From contig CAZBWI010000033.1 of NCBI GenBank assembly GCA_964495825.1, positions 1 through 7,208 on the forward strand: 7,208 nucleotides of DNA. The letters are read 5' to 3'. A program made the position numbers and the translations under genes. Within the stretch, counting starts at the first letter, position 1, and every line of letters begins with the position of its first letter. The notes under the pieces are model-generated. The model ran no database searches, was not told the DNA's origin, and was given only the letters and a program-made list of their open reading frames with translations. Shown in pieces: positions 1 to 6,948 of this stretch. This stretch comes from CAJBLF01 sp964495825. GTDB lineage: Bacteria; Patescibacteriota; Gracilibacteria; Absconditabacterales; Absconditicoccaceae.

Positions 1-50
1 TTTCACACTCACAAGTGGCTATTTTTTCTATAGGGGTTTTTAGTAGTCAT
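1..50 (-). CDS. Start of an unidentified gene, cut by the window edge
   Basis: An ATG at 50-48 on the minus strand opens a frame running off the left edge. Read with TGA as glycine it begins MTTKNPYRKNSHLGVG (16 codons, TGA at 11-9 and 5-3). In the standard code it would stop at codon 14, so it would be missed. Support comes mainly from the promoter just upstream (TTGAAA-N16-TATAAC), whose expected transcription start is the A of the ATG. It lies 48 bases downstream of the yraN stop, on the same strand. The visible residues are too few to name a family. It could also be a chance open frame. Confidence 0.45.
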
Positions 51-56
51 GAACTG

Positions 57-84
57 GTTATAATGATAATTTAAACAGTTTCAA
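57..84 (-). promoter_or_regulatory. Sigma-70-type promoter for the left-edge gene
   Basis: On the minus strand TTGAAA (84-79, 5 of 6 consensus) and TATAAC (62-57, 5 of 6) are separated by 16 bases. Six bases separate the -10 from the ATG at 50, so transcription would begin at or next to the start codon and give a leaderless mRNA. There is no room for a ribosome binding site. The promoter lies behind the yraN stop codon, so the left-edge gene need not depend on the sodB-yraN transcript. Confidence 0.55.
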
Positions 85-98
85 CTACTCTAGACCCT

Positions 99-443
99 TT
101 ACGTATTTGTTACGTTTTCATATATTTCCACTATAGAATTATCCTTGACGAATACAATATCAAGTATATAGGGCTTCTCGGTAGGATTATTGAGAAGATA
201 TCGCTCTATGGTGCGTTTAACAGCTCCGAGTTTTTTAGGAGTAATATAGTCGAAGAGATCATCTGTATGATCGATGACTTTTACCTCGACGAACGTCAGG
301 CAATCATTATTTTCAAAAATCAGGTCCAATTCTCCATTTTGGATCGTATATTTCTTGTGTAATAATGTATATCAGCGACTTTGATACTGTTCGGCTACAA
401 GTAATTCTCATTTATCGCCTTTATCTTTGTTTGTTCTTGTCAT
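99..443 (-). CDS. yraN: YraN/UPF0102 family nuclease-fold protein
   Basis: 114 aa, ATG 443-441, TAA 101-99, with TGA-coded glycines at residues 12 and 24. The N-terminal half follows the UPF0102 pattern: G12-E13, a helix to R23-G24-Y25, then N36-G37-E38-L39-D40-L41-I42 and F51-V52-E53-V54-K55. E13, D40, E53 and K55 match the acidic and lysine positions of a restriction-endonuclease-like (PD-D/E-x-K) fold. Next comes P69-K70-K71 and a helix ending Y82-L83, also as in the family. Length is close to the usual 110-130 aa. UPF0102 proteins are predicted nucleases related to Holliday junction resolvases, but their role is not settled. Residue 81 is CGA (Trp under table 37) at a variable position. 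The gene starts 5 bases after the sodB stop with no Shine-Dalgarno sequence, so it is probably co-transcribed and translated by coupling. In the standard code only a fragment from about residue 39 survives. Confidence 0.87.
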
Positions 444-448
444 CCATA

Positions 449-1030
449 TTATTTAGTATATAATGCTAGTGCTACATCTCGATTAAAGCATTTCCAAATG
501 TTTTGTACATATTCCATTCTACGATTCTGATATTTCAAATAATAAGAGTGCTCTCGTATATCTATAGTAAGCAGAGGTTGTGTATCGGTAGTAATTGGAC
601 ATCAGGCATTACTGGTATTGAGAATTTCAAGATTACCGTCGGGATGTTTTACCAACCATGTTCGTCATGATCAGAAATTATTTACGGCACTCATAGTCAT
701 AGCTTGTTGGAATTCCAAAAATGTTCATCGTTGTGCTACAATAGCATCGTACAAAGCTCCTCTTGGTTCATTATTTTCTTGAGGTGCACGCAAACAATTT
801 CGATAGAAAGTATGGTTTCGTATTTGAGCGGCATTGTTGAATATGGGTCAATCTGCGGTCTTGATGATATCTTCGAGATCTCGATCTTTGAATCAGGTGG
901 TTTCGATAAGTTCATTAAGTTTATTTACATATCCTTGGTGATGTTTCCCATAATGAATTTCTACTGTCTGCTTATCAATAACAGGTTCAAGAGCATCTAT
1001 AGCAAAAGGAAGTGGAGGGAGTTGGAACAT
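449..1030 (-). CDS. sodB: Iron superoxide dismutase
   Basis: 193 aa, ATG 1030-1028, TAA 451-449. It converts superoxide to hydrogen peroxide and oxygen, probably as a cytoplasmic dimer; no signal peptide is seen. It matches the FeSOD family end to end: the N-terminal LPPLPFAIDALEP block, HYGKHH at 26-31, NNAAQ at 65-69, and the C-terminal D-I-W-E-H motif. Metal ligands are H26, H73, D157 and H161, with H30 and Y34 at the substrate gate. Q69 comes from the N-terminal domain and N-A-G replaces the MnSOD glutamine near 141-143, so the iron type is favoured over manganese. Six TGA codons encode glycines, including G120 and G122 of the F-G-S-G-W motif. Seven CGA codons occur; those at 71, 77, 123, 159 and 184 are invariant or near-invariant tryptophans of the family, while the other two Trp are TGG (125, 179). 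Read as Arg they would wreck the active-site shell. First gene of a unit with yraN. Confidence 0.96.
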
Positions 1031-1132
1031 GATATATATACAAAATATAAAATAGAGTTACAGTATCAGAATTGTAGTAGTTAGGGTAAAATTTTCAATA
1101 GAAAAATACATACAATTCGCTATATAGGCGAT
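1031..1132. promoter_or_regulatory. Divergent promoter region between sodB and elp3
   Basis: This AT-rich spacer of 102 bases must carry outward promoters for both neighbours. Toward elp3 there is a -10-like TATATA (annotated separately). Toward sodB, TATATT at 1049-1044 and a TATATATA stretch at 1040-1033 are -10 candidates, and no good -35 is visible. Either would give a 5' leader of a few bases at most. No operator palindrome is obvious. TCGC/GCGA arms at 1117-1131 could form only a 4-bp stem. Confidence 0.5.
1099..1126 (+). promoter_or_regulatory. Probable elp3 promoter giving a leaderless mRNA
   Basis: TATATA at 1121-1126 is a reasonable -10 hexamer. TAGAAA at 1099-1104 (4 of 6 to consensus) lies 16 bases upstream, the same spacing as the two better promoters in this window. 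Only 6 bases separate the -10 from the ATG at 1133, placing the expected transcription start on the start codon. The sequence around the ATG has no purine-rich ribosome binding site. The -35 call is weak. Confidence 0.4.
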
Positions 1133-2986
1133 ATGAAATCTATTATACAGCAATTATATACAGCTAATCCCAAGGATCGTAGTCTTGAATTTATCAGAAA
1201 TCTCAAGAGAGATTTTGCTCGTATCCATAAATTACCAGAATTACCATCAAACATTGAATTACTCCAAGCATATCATGAATTACTCAAAGCTAAGAAAATT
1301 ATCAAAGATCCACAGATAGAGCAGCTTTTGAAAAAAAGAGCCATCAGATCTGAGTCTTGAATTGTTTCCGTGCAAGTCCTGACAAAACCATATATGTGTC
1401 CAGGTAAATGTATTTTTTGTCCTAATGATGCATGTATGCCCAAGAGTTATATCAAATCCGAACCAGGTGCAATGAGAGCATATCTCAATAATTTTGATCC
1501 GATCAAACAGGTGTACAATAGGTTGCTTTCATTGACACTTACGGGTCATGATACTGACAAAATAGAGATGATCGTGCTTGGATGAACCTTCGATGTGTAT
1601 ACAAAAGTATATAAGACGAAGTTTATTAAATCGCTCTATGATGCATGCAACACGTTTGCGGAGTATGTCAAAAATATCAAGGTTTCCACAGAAAAAAAAT
1701 ATGCTCACGCTATCATCGATAGAAGCAAAAAAATTAGGTATGCAAAGACACTAGAGGAGGCATTGAAAAAAAACGAAACTTCAAAACAGAGAATAATATG
1801 ACTGACTATCGAGACGAGACCAGAATATGTTACAGAGAAGAATTGTCAATTTTGGCGCGAGCTCGGCGTCACAAGAATTGAAATGGGTGTACAGTCATTG
1901 GATGAAGAAGTACTTCGAAATAATAGAAGAGGACATACTGTACAAGATGCACGTGAAGCATGCCATAAACTTAGGCAATATGGATTCAAATTTTCTCTAC
2001 ATATCATGCCAGGTTTATATACTTCGACCTATGCAAAAGATTTGAAGACCTTTAAGGATATATTCACTGATCCTTTCTTTAAACCAGACGAAATAAAATT
2101 TTATCCGACGTCAGTTATTCCAAATACTGAACTTTTTGATCTTTATAAAAAAGGTGAATACAAACCTTTGGAGACGAAGGATATTCAAAAATTAATAAAA
2201 CAGACATTTATGGAAGTAATTCCTCCGTATACGAGGATCAAACGTCTTATTCGTGATATTCCTGCTACCGAAATCGTTGCAGGAAGCAATGTTACGAATC
2301 TTTCACAACTTATGCACACTCAATTACTCCAGGAACAGAAAAGCAATCCCAAAGCACGAAAAAGTTTTTATGAAAGATTGTATGGCAAATATATCATATA
2401 TTCATCTCTACAAACAGCACTTCAAGAAGAATTGAAAAAAAATATTACAAAACATGATGAAATTCAGACGATTATCATCGGCAAGGATCCGGACGTGAAA
2501 TCGTTCAGAAATTTTGTTTCGTTGGATACGAGAAGTAGAGAAATCAGACACAAACAAGTTGAAAGTTGAAAATTACAAGTTGAAAGTTGAAAAATTATAG
2601 TGAATATAGTGATTAGGAAATATCTGAGTAGTGGAGGAGTGGAATACTTTATTTCCTTTGAAGATCAATTAGGATATCTCTATGGATTCACAAGATTACT
2701 TCTTCCTACGGATCCAGTGAATATAGAGTGACTAGGAGATGAAACCGCAATTATCAGAGAACTTCATGTCTATGGACAAGTAGAATGATTAGAGAAAAAG
2801 AAAAAATATAACGATAACGTTCAGCATAAGTGATTTGGTAAACAGTTGATGGAGATAGCAGAACAGATTTCCAAGTGATATAACTACAAAAGGCTTGCAG
2901 TTATTTCTGGTGTCTGAGTGAGACAGTATTACAGAAAATTATGATACAAACTCAAATGAACGTATATGGTCAAGAAACTCATATAA
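1133..2986 (+). CDS. elp3: Elp3-family tRNA uridine-34 modification enzyme (radical SAM/GNAT)
   Basis: 617 aa, ATG 1133, TAA 2984-2986. Elp3 uses S-adenosylmethionine, a 4Fe-4S cluster and acetyl-CoA to add a carboxymethyl precursor group at C5 of wobble uridine-34 in tRNA. Bacterial forms work without the other Elongator subunits. A helical N-terminus (1-75) precedes the radical SAM domain: cluster motif C89-x3-C93-x2-C96, G150-G151-T, a N-E-T-S-K-Q-R stretch, G223-L-T-I-E-T-R-P, G252-V-Q-S, H-I-M-P-G-L, and R-D-I-P-A-T-E-I-V-A-G. The GNAT domain (about 490-617) has the acetyl-CoA loop Q564-H-K-G567-F-G569-K and G595-V-R-Q-Y-Y-R-K-L-G604-Y. Twelve in-frame TGA codons occur (residues 76, 151, 223, 479, 486, 533, 552, 567, 582, 595, 604, 609); those at conserved sites are family glycines. 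CGA occurs at 257 and 356, read as Trp. It is longer than the usual 520-560 aa because of an inserted stretch (about 340-455) and a linker repeat. The standard code breaks the gene into many fragments. Not a pseudogene: the frame is unbroken and motifs are intact. Confidence 0.95.
2554..2593 (+). repeat. Two-copy 21-base in-frame repeat inside elp3
   Basis: The 19-base sequence acaagttgaaagttgaaaa occurs at 2554-2572 and again at 2575-2593, giving a period of 21 bases. Each unit contains the smaller repeat gttgaaa twice. Because the period is a multiple of three, the unit codes for Q-V-E-S-G-K-L then Q-V-E-S-G-K-I, with TGA as the glycine in both. It sits in the linker between the radical SAM and acetyltransferase domains, where an extra seven residues would be tolerated. 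A slippage duplication is the simplest origin. Confidence 0.85.
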
Positions 2987-3014
2987 AAAATCCGCGATAA
3001 AGCGGATTTTTTTT
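2985..3014. terminator. Bidirectional intrinsic terminator
   Basis: The left arm aaaaaatccgc (2985-2995) and right arm gcggatttttt (3002-3012) form an 11-bp stem with a 6-base loop (gataaa). T continues to 3014 on the plus strand, and the A-run gives a T-run on the minus strand. It begins within the elp3 stop codon and lies 22 bases beyond the stop of the minus-strand membrane-protein gene, so it can end both converging transcripts. Confidence 0.92.
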
Positions 3015-3035
3015 GTAAGAAAATATGTCTGTGTT

Positions 3036-3578
3036 TTATGGTAGGCATTGCTGGTAGATAGTATTGATCTTGCCATCTTCGATATCGAAGAAGTACGTTA
3101 ATCTTTCATTATTGTTGGTAAGTCATTGGTGTATAATATCGATAACATTTGTGAGAGGTACAGAAATAGTAGGAGTAGTATTATCACAATTGAATGCTTT
3201 CGTGTTGGTGTCGATAGCTAATTCTCTGAGTTTAGAATTTTGATTGAGAAAATAGTCATTCACACCAGGTTGAAAATTTGGATTCAATGTCATCATATCT
3301 AGGGTGAGATAGGTTGTTCCATTTTTTTCAGATATCGCTTTGATCTCTGCAGGTGCATACGTTCGTTTTTCATCTTTCGGTTCTTCTTCCGGTCAGACGA
3401 TTTCCAAAGAGATGATACCTTCATGTGTATTTGTTGTGGTAGTAGTTGGTGTAGTAACTTCCTGTGTGGTGTTTTTGTTGTGAGTTTTGGTGATAATAAA
3501 CCATATCAAGAGAACTACAAGAATGATCGTAGCTAAGATAATCAAGTTTTTTTTAATGTTTCTTTTTGTTTTTTTCAT
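3036..3578 (-). CDS. Single-pass membrane protein of unknown function
   Basis: 180 aa, ATG 3578-3576, TAA 3038-3036. No family is recognised. A basic N-terminus (K2, K3, K5, R6, K9, K10) leads into one hydrophobic segment, about residues 11-30, with no lipobox cysteine, so it looks like an N-in, C-out membrane anchor. A threonine-rich linker follows (37-51, T-T-P-T-T-T-T-T), as in cell-surface tethers. An acidic and polar domain of about 125 residues comes next, with two cysteines (C131 and C178) that could form a disulfide outside the membrane. Glycines 62 and 152 are TGA; residue 72 is CGA (Trp under table 37), while W26 in the membrane segment is TGG. In the standard code only the first 61 residues, anchor plus linker, would be called. 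It follows gyrB by 35 bases on the same strand and ends at the shared terminator, so it is probably the last gene of that unit. No Shine-Dalgarno sequence is seen. Confidence 0.82.
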
Positions 3579-3583
3579 GAGAC

Positions 3584-3607
3584 AAAGAAATAAAGAAATA
3601 AAGAAAT
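3584..3607. repeat. Three-copy 8-base tandem repeat
   Basis: The unit aaagaaat occurs three times without interruption, followed by aaaag. It fills most of the 35-base gap between the gyrB stop and the start of the membrane-protein gene. On the sense (minus) strand it is a T-rich stretch just upstream of that ATG. Copy number could vary by slippage; no function can be read from it. Confidence 0.8.
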
Positions 3608-3613
3608 AAAAGA

Positions 3614-5524
3614 TTAGATATCCAACTCTTTGACAGTCTTAGCATGGGTTAGGATAAAATGCTTTCTCGATTGCACATCTTCTCCCATCAATATCCTAAA
3701 TAATCTATCGGCCTCTTCCGCATCTTCTATAGTAATCTGATTAAGTTTTCTATTTTCTGGATTCATAGTAGTTTCTCGTAATTGTTCTGGATTCATTTCT
3801 CCTAGACCTTTATATCTTTGGACTTCAGTCTTGCTTGGTTCGAAACCATACATTTCTGGAGTATGACTTTCATCGTAAACATATTCCTCCTTTTTTCCTT
3901 GAGTGAATTTGTAGATAGGAGGACAAGCGGCATATACGTGACCATGTTCTATCAATGGTCTCATGAATCTAAAGAAAAAGGTTAGAAGCAATGTCCTGAT
4001 ATGTGCTCCATCCACGTCGGCATCCGTCATTATGATAATTTTGTCATATCTTAATCCTTCAAAATCGAAATTATCTTTAACTCAAGTTCCTATTGCGGTA
4101 ATCAATGCTTTCACTTCATTATTTGTCATGATTTTCTGGATAACAGCTTGTTCAGTGTTCAAGATCTTACCTCTCAGCGGTAGTATAGCTTGGAAATTAC
4201 TATCTCTTCATTGTTTTGCACTACCTCACGCTGAATCTCCCTCCACTATGTATAATTCTGTTCATTCCTTATTTTTTCTTGCACAGTCAGCTAATTTTCC
4301 TGGAAGTACTCCGCCGGCTAGGATATTCTTTCTCAATACAGTCTCTTTTGCAAACTTTGCAGCCAATCTTGCTCTTGCTGCGAGTTCGATCTTTTCGAAG
4401 ATTTTGTTGAATTCTTCTTCGTTTTCAGTGAGATAGGTTTTGAGATAGTTGTATACTATATGTTCTACTTCAGTTCTGACATAACTATTTCCTAATTTTC
4501 ATTTGGTCTGTCCTTCGAATTGTGGTTCAGGAATTTTTACGGTGACGATTGCATAAAGACCGTCAGTCACATCTGAATATTGGAATTCTCCTATCTTTTT
4601 GTTGATTTTGTCTTTTTCTTTTCCGAGTTCATTGATAACATTTAATAATGCTGATTTGAATCCCAATACATGCGTACCGCCATCAGTAGTCGGAATGTTG
4701 TTGACGAAAGAAAGGATATGATCGTTTGTTGTATTTACAAATTGGAATGCTATTTCTGCTAGACAATCTTTGCCTTCAGTCTTGAAATAATGGGTAGAGG
4801 AGAGTGGTTGTTGTGTTCCTACCAAATTCTTCAATCGTGTTTTGATCCCTCCTTCATAGTAAAATCTTTGTTTGAATCAGGTTTTTTTATTTACAAAATT
4901 GAAGGTAACACCAGGAGTTAGATATGCAGATTGTTTCATTCTCGCAATCTCTATTGATTGAGAAAATTCTACAGTTTCGAAAATTTTTGGATCTGGTTTG
5001 AATTTGACAGTAGTTCCTACTTTATTAGTTTCTCATTGTTCTTGTATTTCATGATCGGGTATTCATCTTTGATATCTCTGAAAATATTTTTTCCCATTCT
5101 TATAAACAGTCACCTCAAGCCATTCACTCAATGCATTGACGACAGAAGCACCTACACCATGTAGACCTCAAGAAATCTTGTATGCTCATTTATCGAACTT
5201 ACCTCACGCATGCAGAACAGTGAATACTGTTTCAAGTGCTGACTTACCTGTCTTTTCATGTTTATCTACAGGGATTCATCTTCCATTGTCGTGGATAGTA
5301 ACGGATCCATCTTCATTTAATGCTGTGGTTATCGTGGTACAATATCATGCTAATGCTTCATCAACAGCATTATCTACGATTTCTTGGACAAGATGATGTA
5401 ATCCTTTGGCATCAGTGGATCAGATATACATTCATGGTCTCTGTCTTACAGGTTCTAATCATTCCAATACTTTGATGTGTGATGCATCATACTCTTTTGA
5501 ATTCAAATTTGTCATATCTGTCAT
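3614..5524 (-). CDS. gyrB: DNA gyrase subunit B
   Basis: 636 aa from ATG 5524 (633 from a second in-frame ATG at 5515), TAA 3616-3614. It is the ATPase and TOPRIM subunit of gyrase, which introduces negative supercoils with GyrA; gyrA is not in the window. The GHKL ATPase begins with E21-G-L-E-P-V-R-Q-R-P-G-M-Y-I-G, then E48-I-V-D-N52, D79-N-G-R-G83, the glycine-rich G-G-L-H-G-V-G lid loop, and T-D-G-G-T-H in the transducer. TOPRIM has E428-G-D-S-A-G-G434, P-L-R-G-K and T500-D-A-D-V-D505-G. The C-terminus carries Y-K-G-L-G-E-M-N-P-E-Q-L and ends V-K-E-L-D-I, typical of GyrB rather than ParE. Length fits forms lacking the E. coli insert. Sixteen TGA codons fall on glycines, and CGA at 3778-3776 is the Trp of L-W-E-T-T-M. 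A second CGA is at 4836-4834. The 5524 start is preferred because a -10-like hexamer lies 7 bases upstream; the gene is 32 bases behind rpoD. Confidence 0.97.
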
Positions 5525-5531
5525 ATTTGTT

Positions 5532-5537
5532 ATAATA
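5532..5537 (-). promoter_or_regulatory. Possible -10 element for gyrB
   Basis: TATTAT (minus strand, 5537-5532) ends 7 bases before the gyrB ATG at 5524, the distance expected for a leaderless start. No convincing -35 lies 16-18 bases upstream, where the rpoD stop codon is. gyrB may be read both from here and from the rpoD transcript. Confidence 0.35.
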
Positions 5538-5556
5538 AAACAATTAAAAATCTGGA

Positions 5557-6828
5557 TTATTCATCGATAAAATCATCATCATCGAATCTGCTCATATAAT
5601 CATCTTCTTCATCGTCAAAATTATTTATTTGTTCTTTTGTTTTTCTTCCTCTCTTTTTTCTTTTACCATCTCAAGCTTCAAGCTTAGCGATGTCGTCTTC
5701 GATTCCAAGTATTTTTTGTAAACCTGCATGTTCTTTGAGTTTTTGAATGACTTTTTGCTCGATTTGTCTGACTCTTTCTCTGGTGACATTAAATTCTTCT
5801 CCCACTTGTTCGAGCGTATATCTCGGTCCGTCGATTCCATATCTCATTTTTACAATCTTTGCTTCCCTATCATCGAGCATTCCCAAGATCATATCGAGAT
5901 TTTTTCTTAATGTATTTTTTTCGGCAAATTGATCAGGTCTCAAAGTATTTCCATCTTCGATAAGATCGGCAAGTGTATCCTTTCCTTCATCTCCTACTTC
6001 CCTGTCCAATGAAACATTTCCAAAGATCACTTCTTCTAATTTTTTGATCTTCTTGATAGGGAAACCAAGTTTCTGTCATATTTCCTTGGACGTAGGTTCT
6101 CTTCCTAATTTTTGGAAAAGCAGTTGGTATGTCTTGTTGTAAGAATTGATTTCATCTATCAAATGTACAGGAATTCTTACATGCTTTGTCATGTCTGCGA
6201 TAGCTTTGGTAATGCTTTGTTTGATCCATCGCGTCGCATACGTGGAGAATTTAAATTCTTTGTCAGGATCGAATTTTTCTATCGCCTTGATAAGACCAAT
6301 ATTTCCTTCCTGGATGAGATCAGAAAAACTCAATCTAGATCAGAAAAATCTTTTGGCGATACTAATAACTAATCTGAGGTTAGATTCGATCAATCTTTTT
6401 TTTGCTTCTTCATCACCCTTTTTTATTCTTCTTGCAATATCTCTTTCTTCCTCAGAATTTAGAAGCGGTATCTTGGATATTTCGTTGAAATAAAGCTTAA
6501 TAAAATCTTTGTGTTGAGTTTCAGAAGTGTTTTTTTTGGTGTCATAGAGTTCTATTTTTCCTAGTTTTGTTTCTTTTTTTGCTTCCTCAGCTTCTTTTTC
6601 CAAAACTTCTTCGATGGTGATAATCTTGATACCAAGTTTATCTGCTAATTCGTAGAATTTTTCGATCATCTTGATACTGAGATCCATATCATCGACATCA
6701 GTAATCACATCTTCTTCATTGATAACACCTGTATCAAAACCGTTTTTTAAGAGTTCTTGTAATGGTTTACTAAGTTCGTTGATGTCATCTTGGAAACTAT
6801 CCCGTAATTGCTTCTGAAGTTTCTGCAT
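5557..6828 (-). CDS. rpoD: Primary sigma factor (sigma-70, RpoD/SigA)
   Basis: 423 aa, ATG 6828-6826, TAA 5559-5557. It directs RNA polymerase to housekeeping promoters. A region 1.1-like acidic segment (about 30-75) is followed by region 1.2 (from D-F-I-K-L-Y-F-N-E-I), regions 2.1-2.4 with S-N-L-R-L-V and D-L-I-Q-E-G-N-I-G-L, and the -10-reading motif S-T-Y-A-T-W200-W201-I-K-Q. W200 is CGA and W201 is TGG. Region 3 runs from V-R-I-P-V-H to about residue 290. Region 4 includes M-R-Y-G-I-D and the helix-turn-helix at about 338-358 (T-L-E-Q-V-G ... T-R-E-R-V-R-Q-I-E-Q). TGA codes for glycine at 163, 251 and 386; CGG at residue 9 reads as Trp. All conserved arginines are AGA or AGG. After region 4.2 there is an unusual tail of about 38 residues: a basic K-R-K-K-R-G-R-K patch, then a strongly acidic D/E-rich end. 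It is first of a unit with gyrB and the membrane protein. No Shine-Dalgarno sequence precedes the ATG; the leader is pyrimidine-rich. Confidence 0.97.
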
Positions 6829-6946
6829 ATGAACTAGAAAGTAGAAGGTAAAAAGGAGAAAATGATATTGTATATATAAGTATTAACTAGTATATAGAAG
6901 ATTATCCATAATATTTGACATTTATAAAAAAATATATATAATATAG
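6829..6946. promoter_or_regulatory. AT-rich divergent control region upstream of rpoD
   Basis: No gene lies here. It must carry the rpoD promoter on the minus strand; TACAAT at 6872-6867 and nearby TATATA are -10 candidates, but no good -35 is found, and the leader would be about 30 bases. The other end holds the strong plus-strand promoter described separately. The stretch 6928-6945 is almost pure A/T and probably melts easily. Confidence 0.45.
6915..6942 (+). promoter_or_regulatory. Perfect-consensus sigma-70 promoter
   Basis: TTGACA at 6915-6920 and TATAAT at 6937-6942, both 6 of 6, are separated by 16 bases. Expected start of transcription is about 6947-6950, directed away from rpoD. It is the best promoter match in the window, yet no convincing protein gene follows within the next 260 bases. 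That pattern suits a structured RNA or a gene with a long leader beyond the right edge. The region is AT-rich, so part of the match may be chance, but both exact hexamers at permitted spacing make that less likely. Confidence 0.65.
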
Positions 6947-6948
6947 AT

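Noticed and set aside
704..1084. Plus-strand open frame of 126 codons
   Set aside because: It is antisense to sodB, has no recognisable motif, and exists because sodB lacks the complements of stop codons in that frame.
1133..2986. elp3 as a decayed pseudogene broken by many stops
   Set aside because: All interrupting codons are TGA, they fall on conserved glycines where the family is conserved, there is no TAA, TAG or frameshift, and all catalytic motifs are intact.
3963..4436. Plus-strand open frame of 157 codons
   Set aside because: It is antisense to the TOPRIM part of gyrB, whose motifs are unmistakable; its hydrophobic look is a by-product of the complement.
5136..6493. Several plus-strand open frames of 60-115 codons (5136-5396, 5747-5932, 6112-6372, 6146-6493)
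   Set aside because: All are shadows of gyrB or rpoD on the other strand, with no promoter or family resemblance.
449..6828. Mycoplasma/Spiroplasma code (TGA=Trp)
   Set aside because: TGA lies in glycine motifs such as G-G-L-H-G-V-G and E-G-D-S-A-G-G, while tryptophan positions carry TGG or CGA.
449..6828. Gracilibacteria code (table 25, TGA=Gly only)
   Set aside because: It leaves Arg at invariant Trp positions in RpoD, GyrB and five SodB sites, all with the same codon CGA; mutation of all of them is implausible.
6855..6865. GGAG followed by ATG on the plus strand (Shine-Dalgarno-like)
   Set aside because: The frame stops at TAA after a few codons, and other genes here do not use such sites.
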